Source: an uncultured SAR86 cluster bacterium (GTDB lineage: Bacteria; Pseudomonadota; Gammaproteobacteria; Magnimaribacterales; Magnimaribacteraceae). Taken from it: a stretch of 64,000 nt of DNA. Position numbers and translations under genes: made by a program. Below the pieces are notes generated by a model that saw nothing but the letters and a program-made list of their open reading frames with translations, was not told where the DNA came from and ran no database searches. Positions 42,864-51,176 of the stretch are shown here, in pieces; the first letter of the stretch is position 1; the number at the start of each line of letters is the position of its first letter. Location of the stretch: assembly GCA_902630715.1 (NCBI GenBank), contig CACOVO010000001.1:143116-207115 (forward strand). Reading direction: 5' to 3'.

Positions 42864-45236
42864 ATGTTGGATGCATTAAAAACATACAGTCTTTTGTTCT
42901 CCCAAACTTCTGTTGGGAAGGTTTTTTTGGTATTTCTCTGTCTTTTTTTCATGGGCTTATCGAGCTTGAATATATATATTGAAAGTAAGTTACCTAACGA
43001 GAAGTCAATCAAGGATATACAGCTTCAAATACCGTTAAAGATATTTTCATCTGATGGAAAATTAATAGGTGAGTTTGGTGAGCAAAGGCGTACGGCCTTA
43101 AATTTTGATGAGATACCAAAACACTATATAAATGCAGTGTTGGCAGCAGAAGATGATAATTTTTTCTATCACTCAGGAGTTAGTTACGCAGGATTAGTCA
43201 GATCTCTATATAGATTATTGCGATCCGGAAGAATACAGGGAGGAGGAAGCACCATAACAATGCAAGTAGCTGGAAATTACCTTACCAGCAGAGATATAAG
43301 TATTTACAGAAAAGTTAAAGATATATTTTTGGCATATAGGTTAGAAAAAACTTATACAAAAGAACAAATATTTGAATTTTATGTAAACAGAATTTTTTTT
43401 GGCAATAGGGCTTACGGTATAGCAGCAGCCAGTGAGGTATATTACGGAAAATCTCTATCTGAATTAAATCTTGCTCAATGGGCTATGATTGCGGCACTAC
43501 CCAAAGCTCCATCATCAATAAATCCTCTTGTTAATCCCAGAAGAGCACTAATAAGAAGAAATTGGATACTGCAGAGAATGTTAGATCTTGGTTATATCCA
43601 TAATGAACAGTTCCAGCTTGCAGTCAATTCGCCACTTACAGCAGATTATTTTGGCCTTGTATCTGAAGTCGATGCACCCTATGTTGCGGAAGAGATAAGA
43701 AGATACATGATTCAAGAATATGGCTTGAACGCTTATTCTGAGGGATTGCAAGTATATACTACGATTGATTCTGATTTTCAAAATCAAGCTTCTAGAGCTT
43801 TGATTAATGGGCTGGAAGAGTATGACCGCCGACACGGATTCAGGAAACCAGACAATATTACCCAAATTTTTCCTGAGGACTTTTTTCGGCTCCCAAGGAC
43901 CTCAAAAATTGACCAAATTGAAATAGCTCTAAGCCTTGAATCTGAAAATTACTCTTACAAAGAACAAGGCTTAGCCGAAGTTTTTAAATTCCTTAACAAA
44001 TATTCTGAAAATAAAAATCGAATTGTAGGTGTTGTTTCTGATTTGGAAAAGGATCTAGAAATTCTGGTTAAGTCTGGAGAATTGATAACAATAAAGTGGA
44101 CCGAAGATCTAAATTGGGCTAGGCCTTACATTTCCGAAAATAGAAGGGGACCAAGACCCAGATCATATGCTGATATTCTAGAAGTTGGTGACATCATTTG
44201 GTTAAAGAAAGATAGCATTACAAAACAATTCAGTTTGACTCAAATACCAGACGCTCAAAGTGCTTTAATTTCTGTTGACCCTCAGTCAGGTTCAATCCTC
44301 GCTTTGGTAGGCGGTTACGACTTTTATCTGAGTAAATTCAATAGAGCAGAGCAAGCATCACCTTTACTTGGATCTAACTTTAAACCCTTTCTGTATGCCG
44401 CTGCGTTTTCTAATGGCTTTACTCCCTCGTCCATAATTAATGATGCGCCAATAATTTTTGAAGATGAAGTTTTAGAGGAAAAATGGAGGCCAAGAAATGC
44501 CAGTGGAAAATTCTTCGGACTTACAAGACTTAGGGAAGGGTTAGTACAAAGCAGAAATCTTGTCTCTGTAAGGCTTTTGCGTGAGTTAGGTGTAAATAAA
44601 GTAAGGTCATATGCAGAGAAATTTGGATTTGATAAGGATAGACTGCCCGCTGACCTATCTTTGTCTTTAGGAACAGCATCTCTAGATCCTTTGAGAAATG
44701 CAATTGCATATTCTGTATTTGCTAATGGAGGAAAAAAAGTTGAACCCTTTGTTATTAGCAAAATTTTAGATAGATCCGGATCAATTATTTTCGAGAGGAA
44801 TCCAAAAGAGCATAAAGAGGTAATCGACCCAAGAGTAGCTTTTTTAATTAATGATATTCTCAAAGAGGCTGCATCTCGAGGAACTGCCCGAAGAGTTTCT
44901 GAGCTTAAAAGAAAAGATTTTGCTGGAAAAACAGGAACTACCAATAGAGCTGAGAGCACATGGTTCACTGGATATAATGAACACATTGTAACTTCAGTTT
45001 GGGTTGGATTTGATCAGCCCAGGAGTCTTGGCGATAGAGAATTTGGTTCATCTGTAGCTTTGCCCATATGGCTAGATTATAAAAAACAAATAATTGAGGA
45101 GATACCAATCTCAATGAAACTTCCGCCTCAGGGTATATCCTCGGTGAAAATAGACAAAGATAACGGTGAGTTAGCAAAAAGAGATAGTAATAACCTTATG
45201 TTTGAGTATTTTTTGGAAGAAAATATACCTAACTGA
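42864..45236 (+). CDS. mrcA: Penicillin-binding protein 1A, bifunctional transglycosylase/transpeptidase
   Basis: A 790-residue class A PBP. The membrane anchor is at about residues 13-35. The GT51 domain has the catalytic Glu in LAAEDDNFFYHSG (near 95) and GGGSTITMQVAGN. The inserted OB-like domain (about 390-470, RIVGVVSDLEKDLEILVK onward) is typical of PBP1a. The transpeptidase has SNFK near 504, SRN and KTGT near 688. In Pseudomonas-type genomes pilMNOPQ lies between ponA and aroK; here the two genes abut. The 3' end overlaps slmA by eight bases. Confidence 0.95.
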   Translation: MLDALKTYSLLFSQTSVGKVFLVFLCLFFMGLSSLNIYIESKLPNEKSIKDIQLQIPLKIFSSDGKLIGEFGEQRRTALNFDEIPKHYINAVLAAEDDNFFYHSGVSYAGLVRSLYRLLRSGRIQGGGSTITMQVAGNYLTSRDISIYRKVKDIFLAYRLEKTYTKEQIFEFYVNRIFFGNRAYGIAAASEVYYGKSLSELNLAQWAMIAALPKAPSSINPLVNPRRALIRRNWILQRMLDLGYIHNEQFQLAVNSPLTADYFGLVSEVDAPYVAEEIRRYMIQEYGLNAYSEGLQVYTTIDSDFQNQASRALINGLEEYDRRHGFRKPDNITQIFPEDFFRLPRTSKIDQIEIALSLESENYSYKEQGLAEVFKFLNKYSENKNRIVGVVSDLEKDLEILVKSGELITIKWTEDLNWARPYISENRRGPRPRSYADILEVGDIIWLKKDSITKQFSLTQIPDAQSALISVDPQSGSILALVGGYDFYLSKFNRAEQASPLLGSNFKPFLYAAAFSNGFTPSSIINDAPIIFEDEVLEEKWRPRNASGKFFGLTRLREGLVQSRNLVSVRLLRELGVNKVRSYAEKFGFDKDRLPADLSLSLGTASLDPLRNAIAYSVFANGGKKVEPFVISKILDRSGSIIFERNPKEHKEVIDPRVAFLINDILKEAASRGTARRVSELKRKDFAGKTGTTNRAESTWFTGYNEHIVTSVWVGFDQPRSLGDREFGSSVALPIWLDYKKQIIEEIPISMKLPPQGISSVKIDKDNGELAKRDSNNLMFEYFLEENIPN

Positions 45237-45816
45237 GCTTCAAAGAAGATATAAGAAATTCAGATTGGTCATTTATTCTTTTAGACGGAGAGTCTTTGAA
45301 TCCAGATCTAACAAATTGTTGAATCACTCCCTCAGATGAGGCTAACAAGAGGTTAGCTGCCGAGGCTGTTGGCAGTGCCAATTTTCTTTTGGTTTCTTGT
45401 TCGTACTTTTGAAGATTTTGCTTAATTTGGAGTTCTATTTTTGCCATCATTTGACCAATCCTTTCATCAAGGCTAGTTTCTTCCACTGAAAAAGCCTCTC
45501 TTGTTAAAAGTCTTGCTAAACCAGGATTTTTTTCACTAAACGAAACCAATAGAATAATAATTCTTTTTACTTTCTCCAATTCATCTGCCTCAGAAGCATT
45601 AATGTTTGAAATTAGATCAAAAATATTTTGTTCACAAAAATCAACTAATCCAGAAAATATTTTCTTCTTGCTTGGAAAATGCCTATAAATTGCAGCCTCA
45701 GTTATTCCGCATTCTGAAGCTAGAAGGGCAGTTGTTATCTTTACGGGACCTTTTTCACCAAGCATCTTTGCAAGGCTTTGCATAATATCTAATTGGCGTG
45801 GTTTGAGCTTAGTCAT
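45229..45816 (-). CDS. slmA: TetR-family protein, nucleoid occlusion factor SlmA
   Basis: A 195-residue TetR-fold protein. The N-terminal HTH (KITTALLASECGITEAAIYRHFPSKKKIF) is close to E. coli SlmA, as is the length (198 there). SlmA binds DNA sites and blocks FtsZ assembly over the nucleoid. Context supports the call: in Pseudomonas the homologue also follows argB. The helix contacting FtsZ cannot be judged by eye, so a different TetR regulator remains possible. It is seven bases behind argB. Confidence 0.8.
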   Translation of the reverse strand: MTKLKPRQLDIMQSLAKMLGEKGPVKITTALLASECGITEAAIYRHFPSKKKIFSGLVDFCEQNIFDLISNINASEADELEKVKRIIILLVSFSEKNPGLARLLTREAFSVEETSLDERIGQMMAKIELQIKQNLQKYEQETKRKLALPTASAANLLLASSEGVIQQFVRSGFKDSPSKRINDQSEFLISSLKLS

Positions 45817-45823
45817 CCGAAAA

Positions 45824-46687
45824 TTAGCTTATCATAGTTCCTACACCTTCTTCAGTAAGGACTTCAAGTAGGACAGCATGAGGGACCCTTCCATCTATTA
45901 TGTGACAAGATTTCACACCTGCCTCTTTAGCCTCAAGAACAGCTTTTAGTTTAGGGTTCATGCCGCCTTTTATAAATTCCTCTTTAAGCATTTTTTTTCC
46001 TTGATTTAAAGAAATTTTTGAAATGAGCTTATTATCTGAATCTTTGATGCCGCTTACGTCAGTAAGTAAAATAAGTTTTTCTGCTGAAAGGGATTTTGCA
46101 ATTTCGCCAGCTACCTCATCTGCATTGATATTCAAATGACCGTCTTTTTTGGACTTACCAATGGGCGCAATCACCGGGATTAAACCTTTTTTTAAAGAAT
46201 TTTTTAAGTCAATAGTGAGGATTTTTTCTACTTTCCCAACTTGACCTAGGTCCAAGCTTCTTTCATTTATTTTTTTTGAGGCTTTGATTATTCCAGAGTT
46301 TTTATAATTAAAAGAAACAGCACTTCCTCCCGATCGATTTATCAATTTAACTATCTCCTTATTTATTTGTAAGCCAAGAATTTTCTTAACAATTTTCATT
46401 GTTGATTTGGTTGTCACTCTTAGTCCATCTATAAATTTTGATTCAATCCCGGCTTTTGACAGCTCTGCACCAATCTGAGGACCGCCACCATGAACAATAA
46501 CAGGCTTCATTCCAACTAATTTCATTAGAGCTATGTCTCTCGTAAAGTTAGTCTTTAGAAGTTCATCAGTCATAGCTGCTCCGCCGTACTTTATAACAAT
46601 GGTTTTATTCTGGAATTTCCTTATATATGGAAGTCCTTCGCTCAAAACTGATGCAATATTTTCTGCTTGTTTTCTTGTAATGGACAT
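45824..46687 (-). CDS. argB: Acetylglutamate kinase
   Basis: Second step of arginine synthesis. The amino-acid-kinase fold begins IVIKYGGAAMTDELLK; the GGGPQIG and GLRVTT segments, NINADEVAGEIAKSL and LTDVSGIKD follow. The GGMNPKLKAVLEA block near the C-terminus is characteristic of NAGK. An N-terminal helix (about residues 1-20) of the type found in arginine-inhibited hexameric enzymes is present, so feedback control by arginine is plausible. The gap to algC is one base. Confidence 0.95.
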   Translation of the reverse strand: MSITRKQAENIASVLSEGLPYIRKFQNKTIVIKYGGAAMTDELLKTNFTRDIALMKLVGMKPVIVHGGGPQIGAELSKAGIESKFIDGLRVTTKSTMKIVKKILGLQINKEIVKLINRSGGSAVSFNYKNSGIIKASKKINERSLDLGQVGKVEKILTIDLKNSLKKGLIPVIAPIGKSKKDGHLNINADEVAGEIAKSLSAEKLILLTDVSGIKDSDNKLISKISLNQGKKMLKEEFIKGGMNPKLKAVLEAKEAGVKSCHIIDGRVPHAVLLEVLTEEGVGTMIS

Positions 46688-46688
46688 A

Positions 46689-48050
46689 TCAAAATTTATC
46701 TATTTCATCACTGACGCTTTTCAAATTCTCGTAAAATATTTGTTTGATCTCTTCAAGGTATTCATTAGTTTCAGCTTCAAATCTTAATACCAATACAGGA
46801 GAAGTATTAGATGCTCTTAGCAATCCCCATCCTTTATCAAATTCAACTCTGATTCCATCAATATCAATAATTTTTGCTCCTCTAAAATTTGAGCTTTTAA
46901 TGAAATCTTCAACTAAAGTGAATTTTTTCTCATCTGCAGCTGGGATGTTAATTTCAGGTGTTGAGAACATATTTGGGATAGTTTCGAAAACATCTGAATC
47001 AGATTCGGCAATTATCTCAAGAATTCTGGCTCCTGCATAAATTCCGTCATCAAATCCTGGCCATCTGTCATTAAAAAATATATGGCCACTCATCTCTCCT
47101 CCAAGAGATGCATTTGTTTCTCGAATCTTTTGTTTTATGAAAGTATGTCCTGTTTTACATATTAGGGGAGTACCCCCGAGCTGTGTGATTTCATCAGAGA
47201 GCAATTTTGAACACTTTACATCAAATACTATCTTAGCATTTGGTTGATTTTGAATAATATGCCTTGAGAATAATATCATTTGCCTATCAGGATATATAAT
47301 TTCTCCCTTGGGTGTGATTACACCAAGTCTGTCAGCATCTCCGTCAAATGCCAGACCCACATCAGAGCCCTCATTCTTGACACTTTTTAAAAGGTCTATC
47401 ATGTTTTCTTCTCTAGACGGATCGGGATGATGATTTGGGAATGAACCGTCTAAATCTCCATAAAGTTCAGTCACTTCACAGCCAAGGCTTTCATAAACTT
47501 TTCTAGCTATAACACCTGCAGCCCCGTTTCCGCAATCAACAGAAATTTTCATTTTTTTTGATAGGTTGATGCTTTCGAGGACTCTTTTAATATAACTTTC
47601 TCTAATATCTTCCTCTTTTAATATCCCACTGCCGACTTCAAAGTCCTTAGCTTGCATTCTTTTTTTGAGTTTAAGAATTTCCTCGCTAGAGGTTGAATTA
47701 TTGTTAAAAACAATTTTAAAACCATTGTATTCACTTGGATTATGACTTCCTGTAATGATTACTCCGCTAGCGCTAGTAAGTGAAAATGTTGAATGATAAA
47801 ACATTGGGCTGGTGACGACTCCTATGCTTAACACATCGCATCCTGTGGACAGGACTCCTGAAGTTAACCACTCGAAAATATCCGGACTCGAGAGCCTTCC
47901 GTCTCTACCTATTATTAATTGACTTATATTTCTGCTTAAAGACTCAGATCCCAATGCTTTTCCAAGACTTACAACCACATTCTCATTTAAATCGTCGTAG
48001 GCAATTCCCCTAATGTCGTTTGCTCTAAAAATATGTGGATTAATGTCCAT
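46689..48050 (-). CDS. algC: Phosphomannomutase/phosphoglucomutase
   Basis: A 453-residue alpha-D-phosphohexomutase interconverting hexose 1- and 6-phosphates for LPS and nucleotide-sugar supply. The phosphoserine loop is GVIITGSHNPSEYNGFK (Ser near 105). Metal binding is AFDGDADRLGV, sugar binding GGEMSGHIFF and phosphate binding RASNTSPVLVLRFEAE. The algC-argB-slmA order matches what I recall for Pseudomonas, favouring AlgC over GlmM or ManB. A TATAAT ends seven bases upstream of its ATG, with no SD. Confidence 0.93.
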   Translation of the reverse strand: MDINPHIFRANDIRGIAYDDLNENVVVSLGKALGSESLSRNISQLIIGRDGRLSSPDIFEWLTSGVLSTGCDVLSIGVVTSPMFYHSTFSLTSASGVIITGSHNPSEYNGFKIVFNNNSTSSEEILKLKKRMQAKDFEVGSGILKEEDIRESYIKRVLESINLSKKMKISVDCGNGAAGVIARKVYESLGCEVTELYGDLDGSFPNHHPDPSREENMIDLLKSVKNEGSDVGLAFDGDADRLGVITPKGEIIYPDRQMILFSRHIIQNQPNAKIVFDVKCSKLLSDEITQLGGTPLICKTGHTFIKQKIRETNASLGGEMSGHIFFNDRWPGFDDGIYAGARILEIIAESDSDVFETIPNMFSTPEINIPAADEKKFTLVEDFIKSSNFRGAKIIDIDGIRVEFDKGWGLLRASNTSPVLVLRFEAETNEYLEEIKQIFYENLKSVSDEIDKF

Positions 48051-48057
48051 TTAAGGA

Positions 48058-48063
48058 ATTATA
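48058..48063 (-). promoter_or_regulatory. TATAAT -10 box of algC (minus strand)
   Basis: A consensus -10 on the minus strand is separated from the algC ATG by seven bases (TCCTTAA), predicting a transcript that begins at the start codon. A perfect GACTAA/TTAGTC dyad at 48070-48086 lies just upstream, between algC and the divergent ilvE, and might be an operator. Confidence 0.45.
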
Positions 48064-48134
48064 TCTGCTGACTAATAACTTTAGTCTATATAAAATTATT
48101 TAAATCGATAAAATAAAAACAAAAGGGGATTAAT

Positions 48135-49055
48135 TTGGATCTTTCTAAAATAAATGGAGAAATATGGTTTGATGGTCAAATGATTGACTGGCAAGATGCA
48201 AATACTCATTTATTGACACACACACTGCATTACGGGTTGGGAGTGTTTGAGGGTGTAAGGGCTTACGGAACCGAAGAAGGTCCTTCTATTTTTAGACTTC
48301 ATGACCATACTAAAAGGCTTTTTAAATCTGCCGCGACTGTAAACATGCATATTCCTTATTCAGAGGATGAAATTAATAATGCTCATTCAGAAGTCATCAA
48401 AGCTAATAACTTAAAAGAAGCTTACATTAGGCCAATGTGTTTTTATGGTTCAGAGGGTATGGGTCTAAGAGCAGATAATTTAAAAGTTCACACTATGGTT
48501 GCCGCTTGGGAATGGCCATCCTACATGGAACCAGAGGCCAGAGAGAGAGGTATTAAAGTGAAGCTTTCTTCTTATAAAAGGCAGGTAAGAAACCCTGTCG
48601 CAAATTCAAAGGTGAATGGAAATTACGTCCACTCGATTGTTGCTTTAAATGAAGCCTTAGATAATGGATTTGATGAAGCTTTAATGTTGGATGCTGAAGG
48701 TTATGTCGCCGAGGGGAGTGGCGAAAATTTCTTTATTGTAAAAGAAGGAACCTTATACTCTCCTGATCTAGATTCATGCTTGGATGGGATCACAAGAAGG
48801 ACAATATTGGATCTTGCCAAGGAATTAAAAATACCTTTTGAAGTTAAAAAACTCAGTGTTGATGATGTTTTATTTGCAGATGAATCATTCTTTTCAGGCA
48901 CTGCAGCTGAGGTGGTTCCCATAAACTCTCTTGACGGGAAAAAAATTGGTTCAGGTTCCAGAGGCCCGATTACCGAAAAATTACAAAGTACATATTTTGA
49001 TCAGGTCAGAGGAAAAAGAGATTTAAATTCCTCTTGGCATACTTACGTATCATAG
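48135..49055 (+). CDS. ilvE: Branched-chain amino acid aminotransferase
   Basis: A 306-residue class IV PLP aminotransferase performing the last step of valine, leucine and isoleucine synthesis. GVFEGVRAYGTEEGPSIFRLHDHTKRLFKSA opens the protein; the PLP lysine lies in NSKVNGNY near residue 159. GYVAEGSGENFFIVKEG and GITRRTILDLAKEL are family markers. The start is TTG at 48135 supported by AAGGGG. It heads a tightly packed run of LPS genes, an arrangement also recalled from Pseudomonas. Confidence 0.96.
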   Translation: MDLSKINGEIWFDGQMIDWQDANTHLLTHTLHYGLGVFEGVRAYGTEEGPSIFRLHDHTKRLFKSAATVNMHIPYSEDEINNAHSEVIKANNLKEAYIRPMCFYGSEGMGLRADNLKVHTMVAAWEWPSYMEPEARERGIKVKLSSYKRQVRNPVANSKVNGNYVHSIVALNEALDNGFDEALMLDAEGYVAEGSGENFFIVKEGTLYSPDLDSCLDGITRRTILDLAKELKIPFEVKKLSVDDVLFADESFFSGTAAEVVPINSLDGKKIGSGSRGPITEKLQSTYFDQVRGKRDLNSSWHTYVS

Positions 49056-49059
49056 AGAC

Positions 49060-50073
49060 ATGAAAATTTTAGTCGTTGGTCCGTCCTGGGTTGGCGATTC
49101 TGTAATGGCACAGACCCTTTATAAACGATTGAAATATGAGAACCCTGACTGCGTTATTGATGTTATGTGTCCTGAATGGTGCCTTCCTCTTACAAACAGA
49201 ATGCCAGAAGTAAATAAGGGCATTATTTCACCTTATAAACACGGAGAAATTGGTCTCATTTCTAGATACAAATATGCAAAAGAACTAAAAGAAAATGCTT
49301 ATGACAGGTCAATTATTTTAGCGAACTCCTTGAAATCATCTTTAATACCACTTTTTGCACAAATACCTATTCGTACTGGCTGGCTAGGGGAAATGAGGTA
49401 CTTTTTTTTGAATGATATTAGAAAGCTAAAAGGAGATAGAAGAAATTTAATGGTAGAAAAGTTTGCTGCTCTCTCAATCAAAAAGGGAGATTACAGTCTT
49501 GAGAACCTTTCTTTTCCTTCACTGCAGATAGACACAGAAAATCAAAAAATAATGTCAAATAAATACAAAATTAAAAATGATTTACCTTGCCTTGCAATTT
49601 GTCCAGGTGCAGAATTTGGACCATCAAAAAAATGGCCATCCAAGTTTTACGCTGAGGTAGCAAAAAAATATATTGATGATGGATGGAATATCCTATGTTT
49701 TGGATCTCAAAATGACAAAGAAACAGGAGAGGAGATTGAAACTTTAAATGATTTAGCGAGTGAAGACAGTTTTTTTAATCTTGTCGGTGAAACCTCTTTA
49801 GAAGATGCTATTGATTTGCTTGCCCTTTGTAAAAAAGTTGTCACGAACGACTCGGGCTTGATGCATGTGGCTGCAGCAGTCGGAAGACCTATCGTAGCCC
49901 TTTACGGGCCATCTTCGCCAGATTATACGCCTCCACTTACATCTAAAAAGATAATTATTCGAAAAGGGAGTGGTTATGAAAAAATAAGACGAGGTAACGA
50001 AGATGAGGGCTATCATCATGCATTAATGTCTATTAAACCTGAAGAAGTAATAAATGCTTTAGATACGCTTTAA
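49060..50073 (+). CDS. waaF: ADP-heptose:LPS heptosyltransferase II
   Basis: A 337-residue GT9 enzyme that adds the second L-glycero-D-manno-heptose to the inner LPS core. VGPSWVGDSVMAQTLYKRLK is the N-terminal signature, followed by AICPGAEFGPSKKWPSKFYAEVA and VTNDSGLMHVAAAVGRPIVALYGPSSPDYTPP, all diagnostic for heptosyltransferases. No WaaC (heptosyltransferase I) is visible downstream, unlike the Pseudomonas cluster. It lies four bases after ilvE and five before the next glycosyltransferase. Confidence 0.93.
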   Translation: MKILVVGPSWVGDSVMAQTLYKRLKYENPDCVIDVMCPEWCLPLTNRMPEVNKGIISPYKHGEIGLISRYKYAKELKENAYDRSIILANSLKSSLIPLFAQIPIRTGWLGEMRYFFLNDIRKLKGDRRNLMVEKFAALSIKKGDYSLENLSFPSLQIDTENQKIMSNKYKIKNDLPCLAICPGAEFGPSKKWPSKFYAEVAKKYIDDGWNILCFGSQNDKETGEEIETLNDLASEDSFFNLVGETSLEDAIDLLALCKKVVTNDSGLMHVAAAVGRPIVALYGPSSPDYTPPLTSKKIIIRKGSGYEKIRRGNEDEGYHHALMSIKPEEVINALDTL

Positions 50074-50078
50074 AAAGA

Positions 50079-51176
50079 ATGACCAAAAAAATTGCTCTAC
50101 TTTTATTTAGATATTTTCCATACGGTGGATTACAGAAAGATTTTCTTGGAGTTGCCAAAGAGCTTCTAGATAGAGGAAATGAAATAAAGGTTTTTACAAG
50201 AAGCTGGGAGGGAGATATTCCTTCATCCATTGATGTTACATTGTTGGGAGAGGAAGGTTTAACAAACTTTTCAAAAAATAAAAATTATGTAAGAGCCATT
50301 AAAGAGCCATTAAATCATTTTTCTCCAGATATTGTTTTTGGATTTAATAAGATGCCAGGATTAGATTTATATTTTGCTGCTGATACATGTTTTGGAAAAC
50401 AAGCAATCTTGAAGCATCCAATTCAGAAGATTACTAAACGATATAAACAATCTCTGGAATACGAAAAGTCTGTATTTGGTAATAATTCACTTACAAAGCT
50501 TCTTCTTTTGAATACCAAGCAAGCAAATGATTTTCAAAGTTTCTACAATACACATAAAGAACGCATAACAATTGTACCTCCAGGCATAGATAAAGAATGG
50601 CCGTTACAAAAAAAAATTAACATCAATGCCCTTTTAGATATTTCAGATGAAAAGATAATTCTTTTTGTAGGCTCGGACTTTTTTAGAAAAGGTTTAGATA
50701 GAGCAATTCTTGGCATGAAACACTTAGCCAAGAAGAATATCCCATCAAAATTATTGGTAATAGGAGATGATGAAAAAAAGCCATATTTAAGACTTATTCA
50801 AAAACTATCTTTGGAAAAGGAAATAGTGTTTTTAGGTCCAAGAGGTGATGTAGCATCTTTTATGAAGTCCGCTGATTTATTAGTTCATCCGGCCAGAGAG
50901 GAAGCGGCGGGAAATATAATTATAGAAGCTTTAGTTTCTGGATTACCTTCTTTAGTCTCGAGTGAAGTAGGATTTTCAAATTTAGTGCTAAATTATCAAG
51001 CAGGTTCTGTAGTCGAGGGAGAATTTGATCAAGATAAATTTAATTTAATTCTAGAGCAATCCTTCGCGAGCAGTAAATTAGAAACAATTAAGAATTTAAT
51101 AATGCCGTTGGAAAAAGAAGAATTTTTTTATTCAAGATTCAAATTCATAGCAGACTACATTGAAAAAACTTTTTAA
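50079..51176 (+). CDS. GT4 glycosyltransferase, WaaG-like (LPS core glucosyltransferase)
   Basis: A 365-residue GT-B enzyme of family 4. The N-terminal FRYFPYGGLQKDFLGVAKELLDRG loop, the GSDFFRKGLDRAILGMKHL donor-binding segment and the HPAREEAAGNIIIEALVSGLP motif (the E-x7-E pattern) are typical of WaaG. Its position right after waaF, before an LPS kinase, matches the waaF-waaG-waaP order and supports a core hexose transferase. The sugar donor is not certain. Confidence 0.85.
   Translation: MTKKIALLLFRYFPYGGLQKDFLGVAKELLDRGNEIKVFTRSWEGDIPSSIDVTLLGEEGLTNFSKNKNYVRAIKEPLNHFSPDIVFGFNKMPGLDLYFAADTCFGKQAILKHPIQKITKRYKQSLEYEKSVFGNNSLTKLLLLNTKQANDFQSFYNTHKERITIVPPGIDKEWPLQKKININALLDISDEKIILFVGSDFFRKGLDRAILGMKHLAKKNIPSKLLVIGDDEKKPYLRLIQKLSLEKEIVFLGPRGDVASFMKSADLLVHPAREEAAGNIIIEALVSGLPSLVSSEVGFSNLVLNYQAGSVVEGEFDQDKFNLILEQSFASSKLETIKNLIMPLEKEEFFYSRFKFIADYIEKTF

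Noticed and set aside
42844..42885. Longer aroK with 14 extra N-terminal codons
   Set aside because: Would extend across the -10 element and into mrcA; shikimate kinases start at the P-loop strand, as with the ATG at 42843.
44324..44986. 220-codon open frame on the minus strand inside mrcA
   Set aside because: It lies opposite the conserved transpeptidase domain of PBP1a, has low-complexity Leu/Ser-rich translation and no ribosome site; a shadow of the real gene.
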